A stretch of DNA of 64,000 nt from Priestia megaterium NBRC 15308 = ATCC 14581 (GCF_000832985.1 NZ_CP009920.1:4396501-4460500), one strand, 5' to 3'. Shown: positions 18,412 to 27,934, counted from the stretch's first letter. Numbers and translations are program-made. Notes: generated from the letters alone by a model not told the origin.

Positions 18412-19722
18412 ATGGAACAACAAAAAGGAAACGGCTGGGCGCTGTTACCGCTGGGCGTCTTTTTAGTCCTGTTTGTCGGATCAGGAATTATAACGGGAGA
18501 TTTTTATAAGCTGCCTGTATTAGTAGCCATTATCATTGCAGCCATTGTGGCGCTGGCTATGAACCGCAAAGATTCACTTAATCTAAAAGTGGAACGTTTT
18601 GCTAAAGGAGCAGGACATCCTGATATCATTATTATGGTGCTTATTTTTATTTTAGCAGGTGCTTTTTCTCAAGTGGCTAAAGGCATGGGAGCTGTTGATT
18701 CAACGGTAAACTTAGCTCTGTCTGTGCTTCCGCAAAGCTTAGTGGTAGTCGGAATCTTTATTATTGGCGCATTCATTTCAATTTCGATGGGAACGTCAAT
18801 GGGAACAATCGCAGCGCTAGGGCCTATCGCTGTAGGGATCAGTGAGCAAGCACATGTATCCATTACATTGGCAATTGCTGCCGTTGTTGGTGGTGCAATG
18901 TTTGGAGATAATTTATCCGTAATCTCTGATACGACTATTGCAGCAGTTCGTACGCAAAAAACAAATATGTCAGATAAATTAAAAGTGAACTTTTTTATTG
19001 TACTTCCTGCAGCGATTGTTACGGTAATTTTATTGCTTGTAATGACGCTAGGCAACACGTCATCAGTAGAAATTAAAGACTTCAGCTGGTTTAAAATCTT
19101 ACCTTATGTGGGCGTCTTAGTCGCTGCGATATTTGGTGCAAACGTATTAAGTATTTTAACCGGAGGAATTGTATTGGCCGGCGTGATCGGATTAGCTGAC
19201 GGAAGCTACACGCTTTCTTCTCTTGCTAAAACTGTGACAGAAGGTATTGGCGGAATGTCAGAGTTAATTATTTTATCTCTGCTAATCGGCGGAATGGTTG
19301 AGCTTATTCGCTATAATGGCGGTATTCAGTTCTTATTGAACTTATTAACACGACGTATCCAAACGAAAAAAGGCGGAGAATTCAGCATCGCTGGACTGGT
19401 AAGTTTAACAAATTTAGCAACGGCTAATAACACGATTTCAATTATTACGGCAGGTCCGTTAGCAAAAGAAATCTCTGATAAGTATTCAATTGATAATCGT
19501 AAATCAGCCAGTCTGCTTGACTTGTTTTCATGCAGCGTTCAAGGGCTTATCCCTTACGGCGCACAAATGCTTCTCGCAGCAGGATTTGCTAAAGTTTCAC
19601 CGATTGAGATTATTCCATTTACATTCTACCCAATGTTAACAGCGGTTTGCGGAATCATTGCAATTGTAATTGGATTTCCTCGTTTAAATAAAAAGTCAAA
19701 GTCATCTAAAGAAGCTGCGTAA
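18412..19722 (+). CDS. NhaC-type transporter, probable methionine importer (MetT-like)
   Basis: A 436-residue polytopic membrane protein (about 11-12 helices) of the NhaC Na+/H+ antiporter superfamily, with the conserved GAMFGDNLSVISDTTIAA segment. Started at the ATG at 18412 with AGAGGTG upstream; an in-frame extension would run through the riboswitch. The S-box immediately upstream points to methionine uptake: comparative work has proposed S-box-linked NhaC-like proteins as MetT methionine transporters. Role inferred from regulation, not from binding residues. Confidence 0.85.
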   Translation: MEQQKGNGWALLPLGVFLVLFVGSGIITGDFYKLPVLVAIIIAAIVALAMNRKDSLNLKVERFAKGAGHPDIIIMVLIFILAGAFSQVAKGMGAVDSTVNLALSVLPQSLVVVGIFIIGAFISISMGTSMGTIAALGPIAVGISEQAHVSITLAIAAVVGGAMFGDNLSVISDTTIAAVRTQKTNMSDKLKVNFFIVLPAAIVTVILLLVMTLGNTSSVEIKDFSWFKILPYVGVLVAAIFGANVLSILTGGIVLAGVIGLADGSYTLSSLAKTVTEGIGGMSELIILSLLIGGMVELIRYNGGIQFLLNLLTRRIQTKKGGEFSIAGLVSLTNLATANNTISIITAGPLAKEISDKYSIDNRKSASLLDLFSCSVQGLIPYGAQMLLAAGFAKVSPIEIIPFTFYPMLTAVCGIIAIVIGFPRLNKKSKSSKEAA

Positions 19723-19726
19723 TATC

Positions 19727-19763
19727 AAACCCTTAAAAAGAATGTTCTTTTTAAGGGTTTTTT
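19727..19763 (+). terminator. Terminator after the MetT-like gene
   Basis: AAACCCTTAAAAAG / CTTTTTAAGGGTTT stem followed by Ts; it also abuts the end of a small minus-strand gene. Confidence 0.85.
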
Positions 19764-19890
19764 ACTGTTTAAAAAAATCAGTCGGCTTTTCATCATCTAA
19801 CTCCTTCCAAAGCGTCTCGTTCTGCTTAAGTGCATAAGCCGCTCCTCCAATTTCAATTCCGCATAATAAAATGAATAATAAAATACCCAT
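19762..19890 (-). CDS. 42-residue membrane-anchored peptide
   Basis: A short minus-strand gene with a textbook AAGGAGGT seven bases before the ATG at 19890. The peptide starts MGILLFILLCGIEIGGAAYA, a single N-terminal hydrophobic helix, followed by a charged tail (LKQNETLWKELDDEKPTDFF). It is divergent from the LacI regulator, whose palindromic operator lies 88 bases away, so the regulator might also control it. The family is unknown. Confidence 0.6.
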   Translation of the reverse strand: MGILLFILLCGIEIGGAAYALKQNETLWKELDDEKPTDFFKQ

Positions 19891-19977
19891 GAAATGACCT
19901 CCTTACGTAAATGAGTAAAAACACGATGGTAACGGGTTTAGCTTCTTGCTGTTTCACTTTATAATGAGAATAAAGTA

Positions 19978-19991
19978 TGAAACGCGTTTCA
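19978..19991. promoter_or_regulatory. LacI-type operator
   Basis: TGAAACGCGTTTCA, a perfect 14-bp palindrome with a central CG, as bound by LacI/CcpA-family repressors. It lies just downstream of a TATAAT (19960-19965) and 24 bases before the start of a LacI-family gene. Autoregulation is the simplest reading. Confidence 0.75.
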
Positions 19992-20014
19992 GCGCAAGAG
20001 AAAAAGGTGAAAAC

Positions 20015-20974
20015 ATGACAAATATCCGAGATATCGCAAAAAAAGCTGGTGTATCTGTTTCGACTGTATCCCGGGTGCTAAATCATCATCCGTATGTAAA
20101 AGAAGAAAAACGCCGGCTGGTAGAGCAGGTTATTCACGAACTTAATTATGAACAAAACATTAATGCCGTTCACTTATCAAAAGGGAAAACAAATATGATT
20201 GCCGTCGTCTTGCCTTTTATTAATCATCCGTATTTTAGTCTGCTTTTAGAAGGAGTGGCATCTCAGGCGTTAGAAAAGCAGTATCAGCTTGTTATTTGTC
20301 AGACGAACTATGATGTGAAAAAAGAAGAAGAAGCGCTTCATATGCTAAAAACAAAGCAAGTTGATGGAGTGATTATTTGTTCTAGAGCAAGCAGCTGGAG
20401 CACGATTGAATATTATCAGCAGTACGGTCCGATAGCCGTGTGCGAAAACGTACAGAATCGTTCTATTCGCTCCGTATACGTTGATCATTATGCAGCTTTT
20501 AAGCAGGCGCTCCTGTATTTAAAAGAAAAAGGATATACGGATATTGGCTACTGTATTGGAAGAATGACGGGTACGAATAGTCAACAGCGGCAACAAGCAT
20601 ACAAAGAATATGTAGAAAGAATAAATCAGCCTTATCATCCGGAATGGGTTTTTCAAGGCTGTTTGAACGTGACAGATGGTGAAAAAGTGGTTGAAAAACT
20701 AGTGCAGATGAAAAATCGGCCTCAGGCGCTTTTAGTAACAAACGATCAAGTCGCTATCGGAATAAAAGCTCAGTGCGAACAAGCGGGTATTTCAGTTCCT
20801 GGTGAATTAGCTATCATTGGTTTTGATAATCATCCGCTTTCTTCTTATTTACAAATAACAACGATCGAACTTCCTCTTAAGGAAATGGGAGAAACGCTTT
20901 TTACATTAGTGGGAAGCAAGGTTCCTCAGAAAATTGAGCTCCCTTTTCGGTTTATTGAGCGTAAAAGCGTATGA
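20015..20974 (+). CDS. LacI-family transcriptional regulator
   Basis: A 319-residue regulator. The helix-turn-helix is NIRDIAKKAGVSVSTVSRVL (residues 2-21) with a hinge region, followed by a periplasmic-binding-protein-like sensor (KTNMIAVVLPFINHPYF onward, ending FDNHPLSSYLQITTIELP). Start at 20015 (AAAAAGGTG upstream). A palindromic site precedes the gene. The effector is unknown, and no sugar-utilisation genes lie next to it, so its regulon may be small or elsewhere. Confidence 0.92.
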   Translation: MTNIRDIAKKAGVSVSTVSRVLNHHPYVKEEKRRLVEQVIHELNYEQNINAVHLSKGKTNMIAVVLPFINHPYFSLLLEGVASQALEKQYQLVICQTNYDVKKEEEALHMLKTKQVDGVIICSRASSWSTIEYYQQYGPIAVCENVQNRSIRSVYVDHYAAFKQALLYLKEKGYTDIGYCIGRMTGTNSQQRQQAYKEYVERINQPYHPEWVFQGCLNVTDGEKVVEKLVQMKNRPQALLVTNDQVAIGIKAQCEQAGISVPGELAIIGFDNHPLSSYLQITTIELPLKEMGETLFTLVGSKVPQKIELPFRFIERKSV

Positions 20975-21064
20975 ATTCTTGATGATGCTATGAGGGTTTT
21001 TACCGGATAAAATGAGTAAAAGCGGACATCATACGAGTAAAGAAAGAAGAAAAGGATGATGATC

Positions 21065-21307
21065 GTGGAGAAAAAAGAATATCAAGTGGGAGATCAAGTA
21101 TTTGTTATTTACCGAAATCCTCATACGGCAAACGTTGCGAATATTAATCAGGCTGAAATTGTTGAACATCCTGAAAATAAAGGTGAAAAGGCGCTGTTTC
21201 TGCATGAGTCTTATCATTTGTTAGCTGAAGATGATGCCGTGTATTCAACGTATGAAGAAGCTGAAAAAATGTATAATAAGATATTTGATTATGAACAATA
21301 TGACTGA
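21065..21307 (+). CDS. splA: SplA, regulator of spore photoproduct lyase
   Basis: An 80-residue protein resembling B. subtilis SplA in size and in the segments VFVIYRNPHTANVANI and VEHPENKG. The GTG at 21065 has AAAGGA at a good distance; the ATGs at 21056/21059 sit on top of the ribosome site. SplA is a negative regulator of splB that has been compared with the TRAP attenuation protein. A CATACGA element at 21030 could be part of a SigG promoter, but no clear -35 partner is present. Confidence 0.85.
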   Translation: MEKKEYQVGDQVFVIYRNPHTANVANINQAEIVEHPENKGEKALFLHESYHLLAEDDAVYSTYEEAEKMYNKIFDYEQYD

Positions 21308-21310
21308 CGC

Positions 21311-21339
21311 AAGGCTCTCTTAAACAGAGAGTCTTTTTT
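21311..21339 (+). terminator. Intercistronic terminator between splA and splB
   Basis: CTCTCT / AGAGAG stem followed by six Ts, inside the operon. In context it is a candidate attenuator through which SplA could limit splB. Confidence 0.7.
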
Positions 21340-21418
21340 GTTTGAAAAATAATTACCAAGGATAGAGTCTTTTTATTTTTCAAACGCTATTAGTATTAGA
21401 AAAAAGGAAGTGTACATG

Positions 21419-22447
21419 ATGATAAAACCTTTTGTACCTCAATTAGTATATATTGAGCCAGGGGCAATGGAGTACCCGCTTGGTGTTCAATTAAAAGAAA
21501 AATTTGAGAAGATGGGAATTGAGATTCGTCAAACAACTTCTCATAATCAAGTCCGTAATATACCGGGAAAAAATGATTTGCAAAAATACCGCAATGCCAA
21601 GTCGACTTTAGTAGTTGGCGTGCGTAAAACATTGAAATTTGATACATCTAAACCGTCAGCTGAATATGCAATACCATTTGCAACAGGGTGTATGGGGCAC
21701 TGTCACTATTGTTATTTACAGACAACAATGGGAAGCAAACCATATATTCGTACGTACGTGAATGTTGAAGAAATATTAGGTCAAGCAGAGCAATATATGC
21801 AGGAGAGAGCCCCTCAAATAACGCGATTTGAAGCGGCTTGTACCTCTGATATCGTAGGAATTGACCATTTAACACATTCATTAAAGCGCGCGATTGAATA
21901 TTTTGGGGAAAGTGAACTAGGTCAACTGCGCTTTGTGACTAAATTTCATCACGTGGATCATTTATTGGATGCTAAACATAATGGCCGCACGCGCTTTCGC
22001 TTTAGCATAAACGCGGATTATGTTATAAAAAACTTTGAACCCGGTACATCCCCTCTTGATTACCGGATTGAGGCTGCTAATAAAGTTGCAAAAGCCGGAT
22101 ATCCACTTGGCTTTATTGTGGCGCCTATTTACATTCATGAAGGTTGGCAGGAAGGGTATCGTCAGTTGTTTGAAAAGCTTGATGCTTCTATACCTGAAGA
22201 GTCAAGAGATGATATTACATTTGAAATGATTCAGCATCGCTTTACCAAGCCGGCCAAGCGGGTAATCGAGAAAAACTATCCGAAAACAAAGCTTGAGATG
22301 AATGAAGAAGAGCGCCGCTACAAGTGGGGGCGTTACGGAATTGGAAAGTATGTATACGCAAAAGATGAAGAACAAGAATTAAGAGAGACGTTGGAATATT
22401 ACATTGATCAGTATTTTCCAAATGCAAAAATCGAGTACTTTACGTAA
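21419..22447 (+). CDS. splB: Spore photoproduct lyase
   Basis: A 342-residue radical-SAM enzyme that reverses the spore photoproduct (5-thyminyl-5,6-dihydrothymine) during germination. The CxxxCxxC cluster motif is GCMGHCHYCY (C91, C95, C98), and the hydrogen-atom donor cysteine is C141 (FEAACTSDI). These positions equal the B. subtilis numbering and support the start at 21419 over the ATG three bases earlier. It lies downstream of splA in the usual order. Confidence 0.97.
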   Translation: MIKPFVPQLVYIEPGAMEYPLGVQLKEKFEKMGIEIRQTTSHNQVRNIPGKNDLQKYRNAKSTLVVGVRKTLKFDTSKPSAEYAIPFATGCMGHCHYCYLQTTMGSKPYIRTYVNVEEILGQAEQYMQERAPQITRFEAACTSDIVGIDHLTHSLKRAIEYFGESELGQLRFVTKFHHVDHLLDAKHNGRTRFRFSINADYVIKNFEPGTSPLDYRIEAANKVAKAGYPLGFIVAPIYIHEGWQEGYRQLFEKLDASIPEESRDDITFEMIQHRFTKPAKRVIEKNYPKTKLEMNEEERRYKWGRYGIGKYVYAKDEEQELRETLEYYIDQYFPNAKIEYFT

Positions 22448-22598
22448 TTATTCTACAGTAATTGAAAAGTTATTTTGACATCTTAGTCGAGATAGCTTTT
22501 TAATTTTTAACGTAAAAAATAAATTGGTTGCTAATAAGCTGAAAAAAGAGGTTATTTGTATCTCTTGTCGTATTACATACATAAGGGAGGTGACTGAG

Positions 22599-23042
22599 AT
22601 GTTAAAAAATGAAGAGTTTGCGCTAACAAAAGAATTAACAAAAGAACAGCAAGAAGCTGCACGAAACTTTATTCAAGTGTTGTTTCAAGAAGATTTATCT
22701 GAATTTTGGAACATATTATGTGATATCGATAAGTCTCGTATTTACGGCTTGTATGAAGCAAACCATTATTATGATTCTGATATTGAACTGCATGGATTTG
22801 TACAAGAAATAAGAGATAATGTAAGAGCTGTGTATGCGCCTCTTCAAGGGCAAGGGGGCATTTCGACGAAGGTTCGATATACAAGCGAAGGAAAGATGTA
22901 TGTATACATATTAGGAAGTGGCGAAAACCCTAAGGTATATCCTGTTGGATTAATGCCTGAAACATATATCGAACAAGAACGTTTTTCTCAGCGGCTTCAA
23001 ATTAGTATTTATAACGACGAGTTTCGAAACGTTGCCCTATAA
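22599..23042 (+). CDS. Hypothetical protein, 147 residues
   Basis: Soluble acidic protein with a strong ribosome site (AAGGGAGGTGA) before the ATG at 22599. The first ~60 residues are helical (LTKEQQEAARNFIQVLFQED), and the rest is mixed with GGISTKVRYTSEGKMYVYIL. I do not recognise the family. Neighbours are splB and another small unknown gene, with no sign of an operon. Confidence 0.7.
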   Translation: MLKNEEFALTKELTKEQQEAARNFIQVLFQEDLSEFWNILCDIDKSRIYGLYEANHYYDSDIELHGFVQEIRDNVRAVYAPLQGQGGISTKVRYTSEGKMYVYILGSGENPKVYPVGLMPETYIEQERFSQRLQISIYNDEFRNVAL

Positions 23043-23141
23043 ACCATATACATGGGAAAATAAAGAATAATAAAATTAATTTGTTAAAATAGCAATATTT
23101 GGGGTATGTAATAGATATAACATTAAAAAGGGGTGAAAGAA

Positions 23142-23378
23142 ATGCATTATTATCGTATTTCAGAGGGAGACCATGAAGAGTATTGTGAAACGATTCTGCT
23201 TCATGAAAAGAAGTTTTGCAAAGAAACATTTCAATCTATGGTGCGAGAAGCAATGAACAATAAGCCCGGTAAAATTGACCGTGTGGATATTGTTAAATAT
23301 TTAATTGGTCACCATAGTTTTCAAGTAGCCCACATCGAAGCGGGATTTCATAGTACATACAGCGAGAAAGTGACATAA
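23142..23378 (+). CDS. Hypothetical small protein, 78 residues
   Basis: Starts at the ATG at 23142 behind AAAAGGGGTG. It is charged, rich in His and Glu (MHYYRISEGDHEEYCETILL), and ends with YLIGHHSFQVAHIEAGFHS. No family recognised. A terminator follows directly. Confidence 0.65.
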   Translation: MHYYRISEGDHEEYCETILLHEKKFCKETFQSMVREAMNNKPGKIDRVDIVKYLIGHHSFQVAHIEAGFHSTYSEKVT

Positions 23379-23381
23379 AAA

Positions 23382-23439
23382 ATGCAGCACCTCCTATACA
23401 ACGAACTTTTCTTTTGAAAAGGGCGCTGTATTTTTTTTT
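23382..23439 (+). terminator. Terminator after the 78-residue gene
   Basis: Outer arms TGCAGC / GCTGTA with an inner CTTTTCTTTTGAAAAG hairpin, then nine Ts. Confidence 0.7.
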
Positions 23440-23551
23440 GCTAAAAATAGAATGTTTCTAAGTGATATCCCTTTTAATGGTATAATAGTTAAGTTCTGTT
23501 AGATATACATATAAACATCACAAATACTTTAAAGAGAAAGGGTGAGAGAAA

Positions 23552-25204
23552 ATGGAAAAAGAAAGAATAGAAGAACTTGAACGAAAAATAAGCAGTTTAG
23601 AAGAAGACGTAGCCAAGCTAAAGTCGCTCGTATATAAAACAAATTCTCCAAGACCAGCAGTTCACGCTCCTCCCAAGCAGCGCCAGGAGACGACTAAACG
23701 TCCTGCTCAAACAGCAGCTAAAAGCTCACAGGCAATAGAAGAGCCTGTTGATTGGGAAAAAGTTCTTTTTCAAACATGGCTGCCGAGAATTTTTATTTTT
23801 GTATTTATCATTGGCGTGCTATGGGGATTTAAAGCAGCCTCTGACTATGGGTTAATGAATGAAAAAGCAAAAGTTGTTCTCGGCTTTGTGCTTTCGATAG
23901 GTTTTGCTGTGACAGGTCATTTTCAAATTAAAAAGAGCAGGCTGGTGCTCGGGCAAGTACTTGTAGGAGGAGCTATTCCTATTCTCATGTTAACGACGTT
24001 TGCCATGCATAGCCTATACCATTTAGCAGGACCAACGCTGGCTTTTATGCTAAATGCGACTTGGATCATCTTAGGAATTGCAGCAACAGTCTTTTATCGT
24101 TCGCAGGCGCTAGGTATTATTAGCGCCGTGGGAGGCGTACTAGTTCCGTTTCTTATTGAAAGTAATTCGCCTAATGCGCTTGTTTTCATCGGCTATGAAA
24201 CGTTTCTGTATATAGCCTTTTTATATGTGGCAGTCAAACAAAAATATTCTATTTTATATGTACTTTCGGCGGTACTATTAAATCTTACCCTACTGATTTA
24301 CTATTCGTTTGTTGGTGATAATGATGTAAAAGGGTTATTAGGTGTGGCGATTCTTATTCAGCATTTATGCTTACTTTCTAGTTTTTTTCTATCAAAGTCC
24401 GTACTGCAAATATATGCGTTTACCCTTTTATCGAGTTTGGCAGTTACGTACGGCTGGCTGCTCGCCGTTTTTGACGATGGTACGACTACACTGGTGCTGC
24501 TTGCGTTAGTTATTATTTACGTATTAGGTGCTTACGCAGTTAGAAGTTCTAAAGAGAAATTTGAATTTTTTATCACCTATTTAATTGTTGCAGTAGCGTT
24601 TTTTATTCATCAGCTCGTCGATTTAAGAGAAGGAGTGATTTTATATGTGATTCAAGGGCTTGCAGTTTACTATATCGCCATGACGTACAAAAATCTTCTT
24701 CATCAACTGTTTTCTTATACGATTTATATACTGAGCGCAACGTATATCTTAGTTACACCAATCGAACAAGTGCTGTCTCTTCCGACATTAAATTGGCTTG
24801 TTGTGTTAGCATCTATTCTAGTATTTATATGGATCAGCATTCAAAAAACAGAAAAAGATGAGCATGATACGTTCAAAATTGGAGGAAGTATTGTTTTTTC
24901 TATTCTTTCTTTAATTTTTGCAACGGAAGTGACGGTCGCTGGAACCACTGATCTTTCCGCTAATACACAAACGCTTATTATGACGGCCGTTTGGCTAGTG
25001 CTGTCCATTACTGCATTCATTATAGGAGCACTTAAAACGTTTAAAACAGCAACGTATGTCGGCGTGGGCATTTTGTTCTTAACACTTTTTAAACTCGTTT
25101 TATATGATTTACCTTTTATCCCAATGGCTATAAGGGCCTTGTTATTTATCGTCTTAGGAGCTATCGGTCTAATTATTTCACGCCTATTTTATAAAAAGAA
25201 GTAG
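23552..25204 (+). CDS. DUF2339-type polytopic membrane protein
   Basis: A 550-residue protein. It begins with a coiled-coil heptad segment (IEELERKISSLEEDVAKLKS), then a Pro/Ala/Gln-rich linker, then the junction EPVDWEKVLFQTWLPRIFIF and about 14-16 membrane helices, the architecture of DUF2339 proteins. The function is unknown. AAGGGTGAGAG precedes the ATG. It is monocistronic. Confidence 0.75.
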   Translation: MEKERIEELERKISSLEEDVAKLKSLVYKTNSPRPAVHAPPKQRQETTKRPAQTAAKSSQAIEEPVDWEKVLFQTWLPRIFIFVFIIGVLWGFKAASDYGLMNEKAKVVLGFVLSIGFAVTGHFQIKKSRLVLGQVLVGGAIPILMLTTFAMHSLYHLAGPTLAFMLNATWIILGIAATVFYRSQALGIISAVGGVLVPFLIESNSPNALVFIGYETFLYIAFLYVAVKQKYSILYVLSAVLLNLTLLIYYSFVGDNDVKGLLGVAILIQHLCLLSSFFLSKSVLQIYAFTLLSSLAVTYGWLLAVFDDGTTTLVLLALVIIYVLGAYAVRSSKEKFEFFITYLIVAVAFFIHQLVDLREGVILYVIQGLAVYYIAMTYKNLLHQLFSYTIYILSATYILVTPIEQVLSLPTLNWLVVLASILVFIWISIQKTEKDEHDTFKIGGSIVFSILSLIFATEVTVAGTTDLSANTQTLIMTAVWLVLSITAFIIGALKTFKTATYVGVGILFLTLFKLVLYDLPFIPMAIRALLFIVLGAIGLIISRLFYKKK

Positions 25205-25331
25205 CTAGAAGCTGAAGAGAAATTCTTCAGCTTTATTTATTATAATCTTGTTATGTAAACTTAATCCTGAAGTCGTACAAAAGGTATACAATCATGTATA
25301 ATGGAACAAGTGAATTGGAGGTATACATAAA

Positions 25332-27413
25332 ATGAAATCACTTGTATTAGCAGAAAAGCCAAGTGTAGCACGTGATCTTGCGCGCGTACTTGGCAGCACA
25401 CAAACAAAAAAAGGGTATATTGAAGGGCCAAAGTATGTCGTAACATGGGCACTTGGTCATTTAGTTGAATTACAAACACCAGAGGATTATGATAACCAAT
25501 ATAAAACATGGCGATTAGAAGATCTGCCAATCATGCCTGAGAAAATGAAATTGAAAGTAATTCGTAAAGTGAGCTCTCAGTTTCGCACAGTATCCGATCT
25601 AGCAAAAAGAAAGGATATTGGAGAGTTAATTATTGCGACTGATGCCGGGCGTGAAGGAGAGCTTGTAGCCCGCTGGATTATGGAAAAGGTACGCTGGAAC
25701 AAGCCGTTTAAACGCCTTTGGATTTCGTCTCAAACGGATAAAGCAATTCGTGATGGGTTTAAACAGTTAAAACCAGGAAAAGAGTTTAACCGCTTGTATG
25801 ACTCAGCGGTTTGCCGTTCAGAAGCTGATTGGCTTATCGGTTTAAACGTAACGAGAGCGTTAACGACTAAATACGAAGAACCATTATCGGCAGGAAGGGT
25901 CCAAACACCGACCCTTGCGATGATAATTGAGCGTGAACAGGTAATCAATACATTCAAACCTAGTGAATATTGGACGCTTACAGCTCAGTTTTCATCTTTT
26001 GAAGCAGCTTGGCAAAAGGGCAATGAAAAGCGCATTTTTGATGAAAAACGCGCAAAAGAGCTGCACTCAAAATTATCAGGCGAAGCAGTTGTAAAAACAA
26101 TTAAGCGCAAAATGCATAAAGAAGCGCAGCCGCTTCCTTATGACTTAAACGAACTGCAGCGGGATGCTAACAAACGCTTTAATTTCTCTGCTAAGAAGAC
26201 ATTAAATGTACTTCAAAAGCTATATGAACAGCATAAGTTAGTCACATATCCACGTACTGATTCCCGTTATTTAACAACAGATATGGTTTCTACTATGAAA
26301 GAGCGTTTGGAAAGCATCTCTGCTGTATATAAAGAAGAGGTTCGTCCAATTTTAAGAAATGCACAGCTGCCAAAGCGAGTGGTTAATAACGAAAAAGTAA
26401 GTGATCACCATGCTATTATCGTGACAGATCAGCCTGTGTTTTTACAGGACCTATCAGCTGATGAACGAAAGCTGTATGACTTAATTGCAAAGCGATTTAT
26501 TTCATTATTTTATCCTGCATATGAGTATGAAGTGGTTAAAGCAGAGCTTGAAGTAAACGGGGAACAGTTAGTAGCAAGCGGAAAGCAAGTCGTGAATGCA
26601 GGCTTCAAAAAAGTTTCTAGTGGAGACTCAGAAGCAACGGTGAAGCTGCCTGATATGGAAGAAGGCAGCAAGCTGCTTATTCAAGATGTAACGATGAAAA
26701 GTGCATTTACAGAGCCGCCGCAGCGCTATACAGAAGCGGATCTTCTTGGACAAATGGAAAAACATAATTTAGGTACCCCGGCAACACGTGCAGATATTAT
26801 TGAAAAACTTCTGCAGAATGAATCCATTGATCGCCAAAACAATCGTCTGCACGCAACCAAAAAAGGGAAGCAGCTGATTGACCTAGTAGCAGATGAGTTA
26901 AAGTCGCCTGAGCTTACGGCTAAGTGGGAACGTGACTTAGAAGCAATTGCTAAAGGAAAAGGAAATGCAAAAGAGTTCTTAACAAATATTCGCGAACAAA
27001 CAGAAAAGCTAGTTAAGCAAGTCAAAACAAGTAATCAAACGTACAAACCTCATAATTTAACGGGCTCTAAATGTCCGGAATGCGGTTCTTTCTTGAAAGA
27101 AAAGAAAACAAAGCAAGGAAGGGTGCTCGTTTGTTCAAGTCTTGAGTGCAGCTATAGACGCGCAAAAGACCCTAAACTATCAAATCGACGCTGCCCACAG
27201 TGTCATAAGCGAATGGAAATTCACTCAGGAAAAGCGGGTACGTACTTCCAATGTCGTTCATGTCAAGTAGTGGAGAAAGCTGAGGACAAAAAGAAAAAGA
27301 TTTCGAAACGAGAAGAACGAAAGCTTCTTAACAAATACAATGATGACGGAGCATTTGGTTCAAGCTTGGGTGATGCTTTAAAACAAGCCCTTCAAGATAA
27401 AAAAGATAAATAA
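25332..27413 (+). CDS. topB: DNA topoisomerase III
   Basis: A 693-residue type IA topoisomerase that decatenates DNA. The Toprim domain is at the N-terminus (LAEKPSVARDLARVLG, then TDAGREGELVARWI), and the catalytic tyrosine lies in VTYPRTDSRYLT (about residue 309). The C-terminus carries zinc-finger-like segments (CPECGSFLKE...CSSLEC and CPQCHKRMEI...CRSC), then a basic tail. GGAGG lies ten bases before the ATG. Confidence 0.96.
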   Translation: MKSLVLAEKPSVARDLARVLGSTQTKKGYIEGPKYVVTWALGHLVELQTPEDYDNQYKTWRLEDLPIMPEKMKLKVIRKVSSQFRTVSDLAKRKDIGELIIATDAGREGELVARWIMEKVRWNKPFKRLWISSQTDKAIRDGFKQLKPGKEFNRLYDSAVCRSEADWLIGLNVTRALTTKYEEPLSAGRVQTPTLAMIIEREQVINTFKPSEYWTLTAQFSSFEAAWQKGNEKRIFDEKRAKELHSKLSGEAVVKTIKRKMHKEAQPLPYDLNELQRDANKRFNFSAKKTLNVLQKLYEQHKLVTYPRTDSRYLTTDMVSTMKERLESISAVYKEEVRPILRNAQLPKRVVNNEKVSDHHAIIVTDQPVFLQDLSADERKLYDLIAKRFISLFYPAYEYEVVKAELEVNGEQLVASGKQVVNAGFKKVSSGDSEATVKLPDMEEGSKLLIQDVTMKSAFTEPPQRYTEADLLGQMEKHNLGTPATRADIIEKLLQNESIDRQNNRLHATKKGKQLIDLVADELKSPELTAKWERDLEAIAKGKGNAKEFLTNIREQTEKLVKQVKTSNQTYKPHNLTGSKCPECGSFLKEKKTKQGRVLVCSSLECSYRRAKDPKLSNRRCPQCHKRMEIHSGKAGTYFQCRSCQVVEKAEDKKKKISKREERKLLNKYNDDGAFGSSLGDALKQALQDKKDK

Positions 27414-27420
27414 TGTAGAA

Positions 27421-27450
27421 AAGTGCGATACCACGGTATCGCACTTTTTT
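27421..27450 (+). terminator. topB terminator
   Basis: AAGTGCGATACC / GGTATCGCACTT with a two-base loop and a T-run. Confidence 0.92.
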
Positions 27451-27496
27451 CGTATAATATGGATTAAGTGATGAGTAAGTAAGGTGGAGTGGAACA

Positions 27497-27934
27497 ATGA
27501 AAAGAAAAAGCAGGGGAATGGATCGTTTAATCGCGTTCATTATAGTAGGAGCGATGGTACTAATCATTTTAGCGATACTAATGGTAAGCTATTTTTTTGG
27601 TTTTATAGGCTTCCTTAAAGTAATGGGAGTGGAATATGAGTCCTACTGGGCCATATGTTTATTTCTATTTTTAATTTTTGTATTTGGCTCTATCACAGAG
27701 CTTTTTTCAAAGGTACTCATTTTTTTAATGAAGAATGCCAGACTGAATAGAGTACTATTTATAACATCTGCAGCTTTTGTGGATATATTTTTTACTTTTC
27801 TATCAGTTTATATAGCAGACTTGCTTGTGAGCGGCATCACTGTATCTATTTTAGCGGTGACTCTTTTATCCGTCTTATTTTTTTTGATGGAGAGTGCATT
27901 GGATAGTGAATTTCTACGTAAAAAAACAAGCTGA
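27497..27934 (+). CDS. YrvL-like membrane protein
   Basis: A 145-residue protein with four membrane helices (starting at about residues 10, 45, 75 and 105). Arrangement and motifs such as FFGFIGFLKVMGVEYES and SITELFSKVLIFL resemble the YrvL family, whose B. subtilis member restrains the SigO-RsoA sigma system. No sigO/rsoA genes are visible here, so the role is open. It ends in a GCTGATGA/TCATCAGC hairpin. Confidence 0.6.
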   Translation: MKRKSRGMDRLIAFIIVGAMVLIILAILMVSYFFGFIGFLKVMGVEYESYWAICLFLFLIFVFGSITELFSKVLIFLMKNARLNRVLFITSAAFVDIFFTFLSVYIADLLVSGITVSILAVTLLSVLFFLMESALDSEFLRKKTS

